From a virus: 21,229 nucleotides of DNA. A program made the position numbers and the translations under genes. The stretch is taken from positions 1 to 21,229 of the IMG/VR virus record IMGVR_UViG_3300024265_000227, one strand, 5' to 3'. How positions within the stretch are numbered: the first letter of the stretch is position 1; the number at the start of each line of letters is the position of its first letter. The notes beneath the pieces were generated by a model, which was not told the origin of the DNA, did no database searches, and saw only the letters and a list, made by a program, of their open reading frames with translations. Positions 5,510-12,117 of this stretch are shown here, piece after piece.

Positions 5510-6994
5510 ATGAAGAAAATACAAATAGATGAGATAAAGGTGAAAGAGAATGTCCGAACTGATTACGGTGATTTGACAGAATTGTCTGCATCAGTAAGAG
5601 AACATGGAATTAGAACCCCTATAGAAATAAATTCTGATAATGAATTGATTGATGGGTTCAGACGAGTCAAAGCTGCAAAGGCTGCAGGACTTAAAGAGAT
5701 TCCATATTTTATTAATGAGGAGCAAGTAAATAAAACAGAATCACAAATAATATCTGGATTATTTCAAAAGAACTTGAATCCGATTGAGGAAGGAAAAGCA
5801 TTTCAGATCTATATGGATAAAGAAAACATGACATCGGAACAACTTGCAGTTAGGATTTCGAAAAGAAAAGGTTATGTGGATAAGAGGTTGGAATTAGCAA
5901 AATTACCAATTAAGGTTCAAGAAGCTTTGATAAAAAACAAAATTCAAATGGGTCATGCTTTGTTATTAGCAAAGATGCAAGGAGACGAACGATTGAATTT
6001 TATGAAAGAAATTATTGAGGACGATATGAGTGTTGGTGATGCAAAAGATGATTTAAGTCGTATTAGTAAGAATCTAAATAAAGCCCCATTTTGCAAAAAA
6101 GATTGTAAGAATTGTATTCATAATGGATCCAAACAAACAGAATTATTCGAAACAGGAACAATCCTAAGCGGAGACTGTATGAATAGCAAATGCTTTAACA
6201 GAAAAATGAAAGACTTTATTATTGATAAGAAAGCAGAATTTAAGGATATGTTTTTTGAACGTAAGGATAGATATAATACCAATGAGGATCCATCAGGATA
6301 TGAAGATGCATCAAATACTTGGAATTTGAAGACGCTAGGAATTACAGAAGCCTATATGGTTAAGTGTCGAAAGAACAGAGATTATAAAGTTAGGATTGAT
6401 TCTGATGGACATATTCAAGAATACTTTAAGATTCCGACAAAAAAACCAACGGATGGAGAAGAGGTTAAGGAGGTTCAAGTTGATAAGAAAGAGCAAGGAT
6501 TATTGGCAAAGGTTAGTGAATTCAAAACAGAATTTTTGATGGAAAAAACAAAAGTTATAATGGAACCATCTAAATTCAATACAAAACAACTTGCAGTTAT
6601 TCGAATGATGCAAAGCGCAGGATATTCTGCCTTAGATTCATCAGCTGGAAAATTCAAAGATATTCTGGATATTTATGGAAGTATCAATGTTGAAAAATTA
6701 TTGAAGGCTAGTGATGAATTACTAGATATAGCAATTTATGAACTTTCAAAACATGCACTTCATAAATTAACAGCAAAAGAGTTAGTATTAGTATCAAGAA
6801 ATTTTGGAGTTGATGTTAAAAAAGACTTTAAGATTACTGAGGATTATTTGAAACTTTATACAAAGGATCAACTGAAAGCTTTAGGTAGAGAACTTAAACT
6901 TGAAGGCCCAGAAACTGAACTCAAGAAAGACGAACTCATTTCACATATATTGAAACAAGATTTGAAAGGATTAGTCCCAAAGATTCTACTTTAA
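5510..6994 (+). CDS. ParB-like CTPase/DNA-binding protein with Cys cluster and SAP-like end
   Basis: 494 residues. Residues 1-95 form a ParB/Srx-type domain: VRTDYGDLTELSASVREHG, LIDGFRRVKAAKAAG (GFRR at 49-52 in the GERR position) and FQKNLNPIEEGKAF (85-98) matching the NLQRxxLNPIEE box. Residues 105-135 look like the following helix-turn-helix. Residues 195-228 hold five cysteines (195, 199, 202, 223, 228), probably a zinc site. The C-terminal ~45 residues (YTKDQLKALGRELKL...KKDELISHIL) look SAP-like. ParB proteins bind DNA and switch with CTP; in viruses they serve partition, replication or regulation. Its cassette promoter and masked ribosome site suggest tight control. Confidence 0.75.
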   Translation: MKKIQIDEIKVKENVRTDYGDLTELSASVREHGIRTPIEINSDNELIDGFRRVKAAKAAGLKEIPYFINEEQVNKTESQIISGLFQKNLNPIEEGKAFQIYMDKENMTSEQLAVRISKRKGYVDKRLELAKLPIKVQEALIKNKIQMGHALLLAKMQGDERLNFMKEIIEDDMSVGDAKDDLSRISKNLNKAPFCKKDCKNCIHNGSKQTELFETGTILSGDCMNSKCFNRKMKDFIIDKKAEFKDMFFERKDRYNTNEDPSGYEDASNTWNLKTLGITEAYMVKCRKNRDYKVRIDSDGHIQEYFKIPTKKPTDGEEVKEVQVDKKEQGLLAKVSEFKTEFLMEKTKVIMEPSKFNTKQLAVIRMMQSAGYSALDSSAGKFKDILDIYGSINVEKLLKASDELLDIAIYELSKHALHKLTAKELVLVSRNFGVDVKKDFKITEDYLKLYTKDQLKALGRELKLEGPETELKKDELISHILKQDLKGLVPKILL

Positions 6995-7069
6995 TAAAAC
7001 AAATTTTATTTTTTATTTTTTTATATACCGGGCGCGGTCAAACGCAACTAAACAACCAGGAGGAAAAAC
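6995..7069 (+). promoter_or_regulatory. Repeated terminator/promoter cassette, copy 2
   Basis: T-rich tract 7003-7022 right after the stop, TATA-like TTTATATA (7020-7027), CCGGGCGCGG (7028-7037; 4-bp stem ACCG/CGGT around GGCG), then AAACGCAAC (7040-7048), then Shine-Dalgarno AGGAGG (7058-7063). The third stem pair is G-C here and T-A in copy 1. Confidence 0.65.
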
Positions 7070-7489
7070 ATGAAACAAGAAAACATAATACAATTGAAAG
7101 CTACTAGAACAAACTTAGATGATCTAAAGGTAGAACTTGCAGAAAAAAAACAAGAGTTTGAAGAACAAAATAGTGAATTAATCGAAAAAATCGAAAAGAC
7201 AACATTAGATCTTAATGGATGTATTGATCAAGTAAAAGTATCTGCTATGGAAGAATTCCGTGAAACAGGCGAGAAGAAATTGCTTGGAGGAATTGGAATC
7301 AGAATTTTAACATCATTGAAGTATGATGAGCAAGCTGCAATCGATTGGGCAGATGCAAAAATGCCAGTAGCATTAAAGACTATATTGGATAAGAAGCAAT
7401 TTGAAACTTATGCAAAGAGTACAGATTTAGATTTCGTAAAGAAGGTTGAATCAATATGTGTAACAATACCAAAAGTAATTGAAATCTAA
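7070..7489 (+). CDS. Coiled-coil protein, Gp157-like architecture
   Basis: 139 residues. Residues 1-65 are a long coiled coil (DDLKVELAEKKQEFEEQNSE). The second half contains LLGGIGIRILTSLKYDEQAAIDWADAKM and a DKKQFETYAK helix, a pattern seen in short phage proteins placed beside annealing proteins. A coiled coil followed by a beta hairpin resembles the Siphovirus Gp157 layout, but the match is by shape only. It has its own cassette promoter and a strong AGGAGG site. Confidence 0.5.
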   Translation: MKQENIIQLKATRTNLDDLKVELAEKKQEFEEQNSELIEKIEKTTLDLNGCIDQVKVSAMEEFRETGEKKLLGGIGIRILTSLKYDEQAAIDWADAKMPVALKTILDKKQFETYAKSTDLDFVKKVESICVTIPKVIEI

Positions 7490-7558
7490 ATATCAAACAA
7501 ACTTTATTTTTTTTATTTTTTTTTAAAAAGCCGGGCGCGGAACGCAAACAAAAACAAT
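7490..7558 (+). promoter_or_regulatory. Repeated terminator/promoter cassette, copy 3
   Basis: T-rich tract 7503-7524 after the stop, TTTTAAAA (7521-7528), CCGGGCGCGG (7531-7540), then AACGCAAAC (7541-7549). The ATG at 7559 follows with no Shine-Dalgarno. The expected transcription start (~27 bases from the TATA centre) is near 7551, so this copy would give an almost leaderless mRNA, unlike copies 1 and 2. Confidence 0.65.
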
Positions 7559-7963
7559 ATGACAATAGAAAATATTTCAGAAAATCAAGGGAAATTAGGT
7601 AAGCTAAAGTTAGTTAGCAGAGTTAGAGATTCTTTTACATGCTATCATTGTAAAGATGATATTGCATCTGGCAGTAAGTGTTATGATCAAAGTGATTATA
7701 CTGGGACAGGTTTCTTCCCATCAAAAAGAAGAATGTGTGTTGAGTGTGGGGAAAAGTTTATTGCAGGCGGATTAGAAGTTAAGGAAAAGAAAGTCAAAGC
7801 ACCAAATAAAGAAAAACCCGAGAAGGTTGTTATTAATCCAAAAGACGGCTGCGGAAAAGATACTGAATATCCTAAACCTGATAAAAGTGGGGTTTGGAAG
7901 TGTGGAGAGAAAGCACCGGTCGTTGGTATTATGAATTGTAAAGATTGTGGAGGGTTCAAATGA
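7559..7963 (+). CDS. Double zinc-ribbon protein, unknown
   Basis: 134 residues. The N-terminal half has CYHC (Cys28, Cys31), Cys41 and CVEC (60, 63), spaced like a PARP-type or treble-clef-like zinc site. After a Lys/Pro-rich linker (74-93) the C-terminus has Cys98, Cys115 and CKDC (127, 130), a second likely zinc site. Such proteins usually bind nucleic acid or protein partners. Driven by cassette copy 3 and joined by ATGA to another zinc ribbon. Confidence 0.6.
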   Translation: MTIENISENQGKLGKLKLVSRVRDSFTCYHCKDDIASGSKCYDQSDYTGTGFFPSKRRMCVECGEKFIAGGLEVKEKKVKAPNKEKPEKVVINPKDGCGKDTEYPKPDKSGVWKCGEKAPVVGIMNCKDCGGFK

Positions 7964-8097
7964 ACTGTCCTTCTTGTAATTCCACAACTTATGAAAAGGG
8001 GCCACTTGGGAGTTCCTGCAAAAGATGCGGATATATTAATGATCCCGATTATCTTAAAAAGCTTGATTGCAGTTTTAAATCTGGGGGACAAGATTGA
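7960..8097 (+). CDS. 45-residue zinc-ribbon protein
   Basis: Starts in an ATGA overlap with the gene before. The product MNCPSCNSTTYEKGPLG... has CPSC and CKRCGY at canonical zinc-ribbon spacing (Cys3, Cys6, Cys20, Cys23) and a short acidic/basic tail. It ends in TGATG with the following gene. The tight coupling on both sides and the intact knuckles support a real gene despite its size. Function unknown. Confidence 0.6.
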   Translation: MNCPSCNSTTYEKGPLGSSCKRCGYINDPDYLKKLDCSFKSGGQD

Positions 8098-8501
8098 TGG
8101 ATAAGATAACTGAGGAAGTAATTACTAGCTTAATAAGACGTATTGAAATAATAGAGGAGAAACAATCAAGACTTTCAAGACCAGATAGGGATGGATATTA
8201 TAAACCAACACCAGAAAAATCACCATCTAAAAGACATAAGGGTTTGGCCACAGAAGGTCAGTTGAGATATTTGAGGATTCTTGGCGCACATATTCCAGAA
8301 GGTATGACAAAAAAGGATGCAGGAATTGAGATTGATAGATTGGTTAAAGAAAAGGATTCAGTTGAAACTCAACCAATTGTCCAGGAAGAGATTAAAACAA
8401 AAGAAGATGCTGAAAAGGTTGCAGATGTTGAATTTGAAATTGTTGAACCAAAAGAAGTTGATACTGATGATGTGGGTGTTGATGGGGAGGGTTTAATGTG
8501 A
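8097..8501 (+). CDS. Protein with ATExQLxYL small helical domain
   Basis: 134 residues starting at ATG 8097 in a TGATG junction; a TTG three bases earlier is not needed. The N-terminal 30 residues are helical. Residues about 50-83 (GLATEGQLRYLRILGAHIPEGM...AGIEIDRLVKE) match a small helical module, ATEKQLxYIKxLG...TKxEASxxI, that I recognise from phage and archaeal proteins of DNA metabolism. The C-terminal 50 residues are acidic and low-complexity, as in ssDNA-binding protein tails. A nucleic-acid role is plausible. Confidence 0.5.
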   Translation: MDKITEEVITSLIRRIEIIEEKQSRLSRPDRDGYYKPTPEKSPSKRHKGLATEGQLRYLRILGAHIPEGMTKKDAGIEIDRLVKEKDSVETQPIVQEEIKTKEDAEKVADVEFEIVEPKEVDTDDVGVDGEGLM

Positions 8502-8650
8502 TAGATCCAAGATTAATATTAATTAGTGGAAACGGAAGAACATTTCTTGAGAAGTCTAGAATGTTTGAAGTTACACATGCTTTCTCTATGCGTCTTTTTA
8601 GGTCTAAAAATGCCCCAAAATTCAAAGGTAAAATAGGAGATATTACATGA
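8498..8650 (+). CDS. Small GTG-start protein, unknown
   Basis: 50 codons starting at GTG 8498 inside an ATGTGA junction, with GGGGAGG (8484-8490) at good distance, and ending in ATGA with the SWIM-HNH gene. The product (IDPRLILISGNGRTFLEKSR...) is basic toward its end. The junctions on both sides make it likely to be translated. No family recognised. Confidence 0.5.
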   Translation: MIDPRLILISGNGRTFLEKSRMFEVTHAFSMRLFRSKNAPKFKGKIGDIT

Positions 8651-9174
8651 GAATTATTCCAGTTTGTGAAAGATATGAATCGAAGATTTATGTTATTGAT
8701 GAATCAAATGTGATTTACAAAATTGATTGTAGGTGTGGAGATTTTAGTGGTTCTTATACTCCAGAAAAAGTTGTTAAAGGAAAAGTTATAGACGCTAAAT
8801 GGTTTCCAGGCAGAAGACTGAAGAATGCTAGACAGTTTTCAAATAAGATTTTTTATGCTGAACCTTGCAAACACTTGAAGCCGGCAGTCGAAGCATTAGA
8901 AAAACAGGGTTATGTCTTAAAGAGACCAAAGCCAATGACAGGAGCAGACAAGTGCACACCTGAATTAAAAAAATTACTAATCGAAAGGTCAAATGGACTT
9001 TGTGAGTGTCCAATAGTTGAATGCAGAAAACCAGGACAAGAAGTTCATAGGAAGATTGCCGGTGTTGATGGTGGGAAATATAGTGAAGATAATTGTGTTT
9101 ATTTGAATGGTGAATGTCATAAAGCAATAACATATCAACCGTGGCATTCTAGCCCTGGTAGGAAAATAAAATAA
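8647..9174 (+). CDS. SWIM zinc finger fused to HNH endonuclease
   Basis: 175 residues. The N-terminal part has a SWIM-type pattern CxCx(n)CxH: Cys28, Cys30, Cys74, His76 (DCRCGDF ... PCKHLKPAVEAL). Residues 103-170 carry an HNH pattern: LIERSNGLCECPIVEC (Cys119, 121, 126), then VHRKIAG (His134), then DNCVYLNGECHKAI (Asn154, Cys157, His158). HNH enzymes nick or cut DNA with one metal ion; SWIM domains bind DNA or proteins. Viral HNH proteins often act with terminase, but this one lies in the replication/small-gene module far from it. Start fixed by ATGA. Confidence 0.7.
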   Translation: MRIIPVCERYESKIYVIDESNVIYKIDCRCGDFSGSYTPEKVVKGKVIDAKWFPGRRLKNARQFSNKIFYAEPCKHLKPAVEALEKQGYVLKRPKPMTGADKCTPELKKLLIERSNGLCECPIVECRKPGQEVHRKIAGVDGGKYSEDNCVYLNGECHKAITYQPWHSSPGRKIK

Positions 9175-9326
9175 TGGCAGAAGGAGAACATCAAATCTGC
9201 CAACATTGTGGAGAAAGAGGAATAAATTTTGACTGGGTAAAAGTAGAAGGAAAGGAAGACAGGATTCCAATTTGGAAATGCAAATGCGGAGCTAAATGGA
9301 AAGATACAAGATGGAAAAAAAAGTAA
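9174..9326 (+). CDS. 50-residue zinc-ribbon protein
   Basis: TAATG coupling to the HNH gene. CQHCGE (Cys9, Cys12) and CKCGA (Cys36, Cys38) enclose a Trp/Asp-containing loop, a minimal zinc ribbon with a basic, Trp-rich tail (KWKDTRWKKK). No further family assignment. Confidence 0.6.
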   Translation: MAEGEHQICQHCGERGINFDWVKVEGKEDRIPIWKCKCGAKWKDTRWKKK

Positions 9327-9478
9327 TTATTCCATTGATAGAAAAATGCAAGTGCGGTAAGAAAGTTACGGATCATCATTTCAAATGCAATGAATGTTGG
9401 GGAAATACTGCAAGACTCAAACACAGAAAGAAAATGAGAAAATTAATGGAACCAGTAAGAAGGAGGTTTAGAGAATAA
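9311..9478 (+). CDS. Small basic zinc-ribbon protein
   Basis: 55 residues from ATG 9311; ATG 9296 in the same frame, with GGAG at 9288-9291, is an alternative. CKCGKK and CNEC form one zinc knuckle pair, followed by a strongly basic helix (KHRKKMRKLMEPVRRRFRE) suited to nucleic-acid binding. It ends in TAATG with the next gene. Confidence 0.55.
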   Translation: MEKKVIIPLIEKCKCGKKVTDHHFKCNECWGNTARLKHRKKMRKLMEPVRRRFRE

Positions 9479-9639
9479 TGGTAGAATATGAAATCAAATT
9501 AACAAATTCAGCAGGAATTGAGATTATATTTGATGAGACTTGGGGTTCATGTTGGAGATGTTGTGAGACAGGATTTCTTCTTGAACATAAATGTAGGGCT
9601 TGTAGACAGGAGTTAGGAGAACTCGAAGTAATAATATAA
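9478..9639 (+). CDS. 53-residue zinc-ribbon protein
   Basis: TAATG coupling to the gene before. The N-terminal half is beta-like (MVEYEIKLTNSAGIEIIF), then CWRCC (Cys25, Cys28, Cys29) and CRAC (Cys39, Cys42) give a zinc site, ending in an acidic strand. No known family. Confidence 0.55.
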   Translation: MVEYEIKLTNSAGIEIIFDETWGSCWRCCETGFLLEHKCRACRQELGELEVII

Positions 9640-9641
9640 TA

Positions 9642-9833
9642 ATGACATCTGAAACAATAGATAGACTAAAGCAAACTATGAAGTTGATATTAGATGGAGC
9701 GGTTATTAAACTAAGTGATTTTGATGAGATTGGAAAACACTTTGATACTGCAGTTCAACAAATCGAACGATTAGAAAAATCAAGGGATTCGTGGAAAAAA
9801 AAATATACAGATTTGAAAAATAGAAAGCTTTAA
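9642..9833 (+). CDS. Small coiled-coil protein, unknown
   Basis: 63 residues, nearly all one amphipathic helix in the second half (AVQQIERLEKSRDSWKKKYTDL). It starts two bases after the stop before and its own stop codon lies inside the TATA element of the next promoter, so it ends the operon that begins after cassette 3. Confidence 0.5.
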   Translation: MTSETIDRLKQTMKLILDGAVIKLSDFDEIGKHFDTAVQQIERLEKSRDSWKKKYTDLKNRKL

Positions 9834-9836
9834 ATA
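9821..9836 (+). promoter_or_regulatory. Archaeal BRE/TATA promoter, leaderless start
   Basis: TAGAAAG-C-TTTAAATA, TATA centre 28 bases before the ATG at 9860, with no Shine-Dalgarno before that ATG. It shares TAGAAAG-N-TTTAWAWA with 2684-2699. The box overlaps the 3' end and stop codon of the gene before. Confidence 0.75.
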
Positions 9837-9859
9837 ACAAATATACATATATAATTATA

Positions 9860-10057
9860 ATGGTGATATCTAAGAGAAAAAATATTCATGTAAAAACTCT
9901 CAAAAAAGTTGAGGATTTTTTGAAGCAGCAAACAAAACCAATTTTCAAATCTGATATTGTAAAGCAAATTGGAGTCGATTATGATTCTTTGGGAGTTGCT
10001 TTGGATATGTTAGAAATTACTCATTACAAAGATGGGAGGGTTGAGCTTAAATGTTAG
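9860..10057 (+). CDS. Winged-helix DNA-binding protein
   Basis: 65 residues: KTLKKVEDFLKQQTKPIF, then KSDIVKQIGVDYDSLGVALDML as helix-turn-helix, then a wing-like HYKDGRVELK. This is a complete minimal winged helix. It is the first gene of a leaderless transcript and overlaps the next gene by seven bases, suggesting a regulator pair. Confidence 0.6.
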   Translation: MVISKRKNIHVKTLKKVEDFLKQQTKPIFKSDIVKQIGVDYDSLGVALDMLEITHYKDGRVELKC

Positions 10058-10386
10058 AAATAATCAATCAGCGCTACATGAAGTTCTTGTTTAAGATTTC
10101 AAATAAACCGAGAAACATTTCCGAGTTAGCAAAGATTGGTGATTTGACAATAAGTGTTGCTTCGACTTTGATTTCAAGATGGGCAAGAGAAGGCGTAATA
10201 ATAAAACAAAAAACAGAAGGAGCAAAAGAAATCATAATTGTTTTAACTGAATATGGAAAATCACAAGTAGCATTATTGAAATCATTGAATAAAAATCACA
10301 TTAATAAACAGGAGCAATTAAGTAAAGAGGAAGAAGCGGCCGTTTCTCTAGTTGATAATAGTATTGGAAAAGGAGGTGAAAAATGA
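10051..10386 (+). CDS. MarR-like winged-helix regulator
   Basis: 111 residues. Residues 5-75 read as a winged helix: RYMKFLFKISNKPRNISELA, LTISVASTLISRWAREGVI as recognition helix, and a wing KTEGAKEIIIVLTEYGKSQV typical of MarR/ArsR-type folds. The C-terminus is a charged helix. GGGAGG (10034-10039) precedes the start. With the previous gene it is the best candidate in the window for a viral transcription regulator. Confidence 0.65.
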   Translation: MLEIINQRYMKFLFKISNKPRNISELAKIGDLTISVASTLISRWAREGVIIKQKTEGAKEIIIVLTEYGKSQVALLKSLNKNHINKQEQLSKEEEAAVSLVDNSIGKGGEK

Positions 10387-10832
10387 CATCAAACACAAAA
10401 GACGAAGAAACTAAGTTGACTTATGACGAACGAAGAAAAATCTTGAATCAAAAGAAATCTCAAACTACTGAAAACATGACGGAAGAAGTAAAGGACGACG
10501 AAGGAAACGTTACCGAAGAACCAAAGTTAATCTCAACTGTGAAGCAAAGCATGGAAGTTGAATATACTGAGGATGGAATAAGACTCGCGCATGATAATCT
10601 TTCAAAGGAAAAATCATTTATGGATAAAAGGTTAATTGATTTAGAAGAACAATTTGAAGGTGAAATGCCAGAAGATTTAAAGAAGCTAAAGGATCAGTTA
10701 CAAGCAATCGGTAAATATGATGCTTCTGAAAAAGCAAGGACAGAACACAAGGCTATCCAGGAGAGATTGAAGATTGTAAATGCAGAGATTAAGTCGCTTA
10801 CAGATGAGATTGGAACTAGGTTGAAGTTCTAA
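10383..10832 (+). CDS. Acidic coiled-coil protein, unknown
   Basis: 149 residues, ATGA overlap and a perfect GGAGGTGA (10372-10379). Residues 1-55 are charged and probably disordered; residues 70-145 form two coiled-coil segments (DNLSKEKSFMDKRLIDLEEQ; EHKAIQERLKIVNAEIKSL). It may be a scaffold or partner of the regulators. No family recognised. Confidence 0.55.
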   Translation: MTSNTKDEETKLTYDERRKILNQKKSQTTENMTEEVKDDEGNVTEEPKLISTVKQSMEVEYTEDGIRLAHDNLSKEKSFMDKRLIDLEEQFEGEMPEDLKKLKDQLQAIGKYDASEKARTEHKAIQERLKIVNAEIKSLTDEIGTRLKF

Positions 10833-10880
10833 TTTTGAAATTATTATTTTATTATTTTATATTTTCAACCAGGAAATACT
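10833..10880 (+). promoter_or_regulatory. T-rich terminator, possible weak promoter
   Basis: The 48-base gap is mostly T and A (TTATTTTATTATTTTATATT), with a TATA-like TTTTATAT near 10854-10861 and AGG (10871-10873) before the ATG at 10881. It resembles the cassette T tracts but lacks the GC hairpin and the AAACGCAA string. Confidence 0.4.
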
Positions 10881-11033
10881 ATGACAAAAGAAAAAGAAAC
10901 ACAGCAGGGAATTACACGAACAGAAACCAAGAAGAGTGCTAACGGTATGATATTAGAAGAAAAGCATTTGGCTGTTTATGGTAGTGACTTGAAAGAAATT
11001 AAAGAGGTTTTTGGCGAGGAGTGGAAAAAATGA
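10881..11033 (+). CDS. 50-residue charged protein, unknown
   Basis: Starts at ATG 10881 after CCAGGAAATACT and ends in ATGA with the next gene. The product begins MTKEKETQQGITRTETKK and has a second half VYGSDLKEIKEVFGEEWKK. It is hydrophilic, with no motif I recognise. The ATGA junction is the main support. Confidence 0.5.
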   Translation: MTKEKETQQGITRTETKKSANGMILEEKHLAVYGSDLKEIKEVFGEEWKK

Positions 11034-11152
11034 ATAGATGGATGTGCTGGTTAGGTTTGCATAAGATGAAGATAATTCTTGGTGATGATGGATTTTCTGA
11101 GAAGAAAGTTTGTTTGAGATGTGGTAAGCCCAGGAGGTTTTTGATATGGTGA
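11030..11152 (+). CDS. 40-residue Cys-motif protein
   Basis: ATGA start, and its end overlaps the next ATG by seven bases. MNRWMCWLGLHKM followed by VCLRCGKPRR gives the Cys...His...CxxCGK layout of very small phage proteins (CxLFGH...CxRCGK), a probable one-zinc fold. CCAGGAGG inside its 3' end serves the next gene. Confidence 0.5.
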   Translation: MNRWMCWLGLHKMKIILGDDGFSEKKVCLRCGKPRRFLIW

Positions 11153-12117
11153 AAGCAAATGTAATTATAAAATTACCAATATCAGATTCAGAGAAAGTTA
11201 TGGGACTGTGTGATAGAATTAAGGATTCAGAAATAGTAATTTTACCAAGGGATGTAAAGGTTTTGATTAAGGATTCTAATGGTCTTTGGAGTGAGGCGTT
11301 TCAGGATTATGAAGTTGAAGAAGTTTTTGAAGAAGATCCTCTTCACAATGTGGCCGAAGAGGAGATTAAGGAATATATTTCTGGTGAAGAAGCGATTGAA
11401 GCTAAGATGGAAGAACTTGCAAAGAAAGCAGAAGATGGGGGAGAGGAAGAAATATTGGTTAAGAGAAGAAGACCTAAAATTTTATCTGATAATGCCGATG
11501 AATTTCTCAAAGAACATTATAAAGAGAATATTGATAGGGAGCTTGCAGAAACAATAAAGAAAGTTTTTGGAGAACAATATACAAATGACCAAATCAAAGA
11601 GGCCAGAAAACGATTGGGCCTAAAAAAAGAAAAAAATAGAAAAAACGAAAAACGTGATGGTAAGCCAAGAACCAAATGGACTGAAGAGCATTTTGAATGG
11701 CTGAGGGAAAATATTGAGGATTATGGAAATGCAGAGTTACATAAAAAACTTGTGGAGAAATTTGATTTAGATGTTACTTTAAACGCAATGCAGGCCAGAA
11801 TGTGCATAGTTGGAATCACAAGAAAAAACAGAACTGCAATGCCAAAAACAAAAAATCCTGCTCGACCTTTTAATCCAAAATTATTAAAAAGTGAAGCTAC
11901 AAAAATTGGCAAGAGAAAAGGAATGTCCAAAGGAGCAATCGAATTAATCGAAGAAAACTACATGGAAAAGACTGATGATGAGTTACGAGAATTAATTGCA
12001 GACAAAACTGGAAACTTTCATACTTCAGATAAAATTCAAAACTATAGAGAATCAAACGGAATGGCGCGCCCAAAAGGATGGAATCCAGATGAGTTTGTAT
12101 CAGAGGAGGGAGATTAA
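11146..12117 (+). CDS. Protein with three Myb/SANT-like HTH repeats
   Basis: 323 residues with AGGAGG upstream (11132-11137). After an N-terminal beta/acidic part (1-105) come three related helical units: about 112-160 (DEFLKEHYKENIDRELAETI...EARKRLGLK), 177-228 (WTEEHFEWLRENIEDYGNAE...MQARMCIVGI) and 260-309 (GAIELIEENYMEKTDDELRE...IQNYRESNGM). The pattern, W/x-EE-x-x-FL-x-ENY...ELA...ARR-LGL, is the Myb/SANT-like HTH seen in DNA-binding viral and archaeal proteins. Tandem repeats suggest reading a long DNA site. It begins the HerA cluster and is TAATG-coupled to a membrane protein. Confidence 0.65.
   Translation: MVKANVIIKLPISDSEKVMGLCDRIKDSEIVILPRDVKVLIKDSNGLWSEAFQDYEVEEVFEEDPLHNVAEEEIKEYISGEEAIEAKMEELAKKAEDGGEEEILVKRRRPKILSDNADEFLKEHYKENIDRELAETIKKVFGEQYTNDQIKEARKRLGLKKEKNRKNEKRDGKPRTKWTEEHFEWLRENIEDYGNAELHKKLVEKFDLDVTLNAMQARMCIVGITRKNRTAMPKTKNPARPFNPKLLKSEATKIGKRKGMSKGAIELIEENYMEKTDDELRELIADKTGNFHTSDKIQNYRESNGMARPKGWNPDEFVSEEGD

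Noticed and set aside
7490-7558. The three cassettes as a CRISPR array
   Set aside because: Copies are separated by genes of 400-1500 bases and the conserved core is ~20 bases; there are no regular spacers.
8094-8096. TTG start three bases before ATG 8097
   Set aside because: ATG 8097 gives the usual TGATG junction and needs no rare start codon.
11279-11557. 92-codon + frame inside the triple-HTH gene
   Set aside because: Basic, low-complexity shadow in another frame of a clearly coding gene; no ribosome site or junction.
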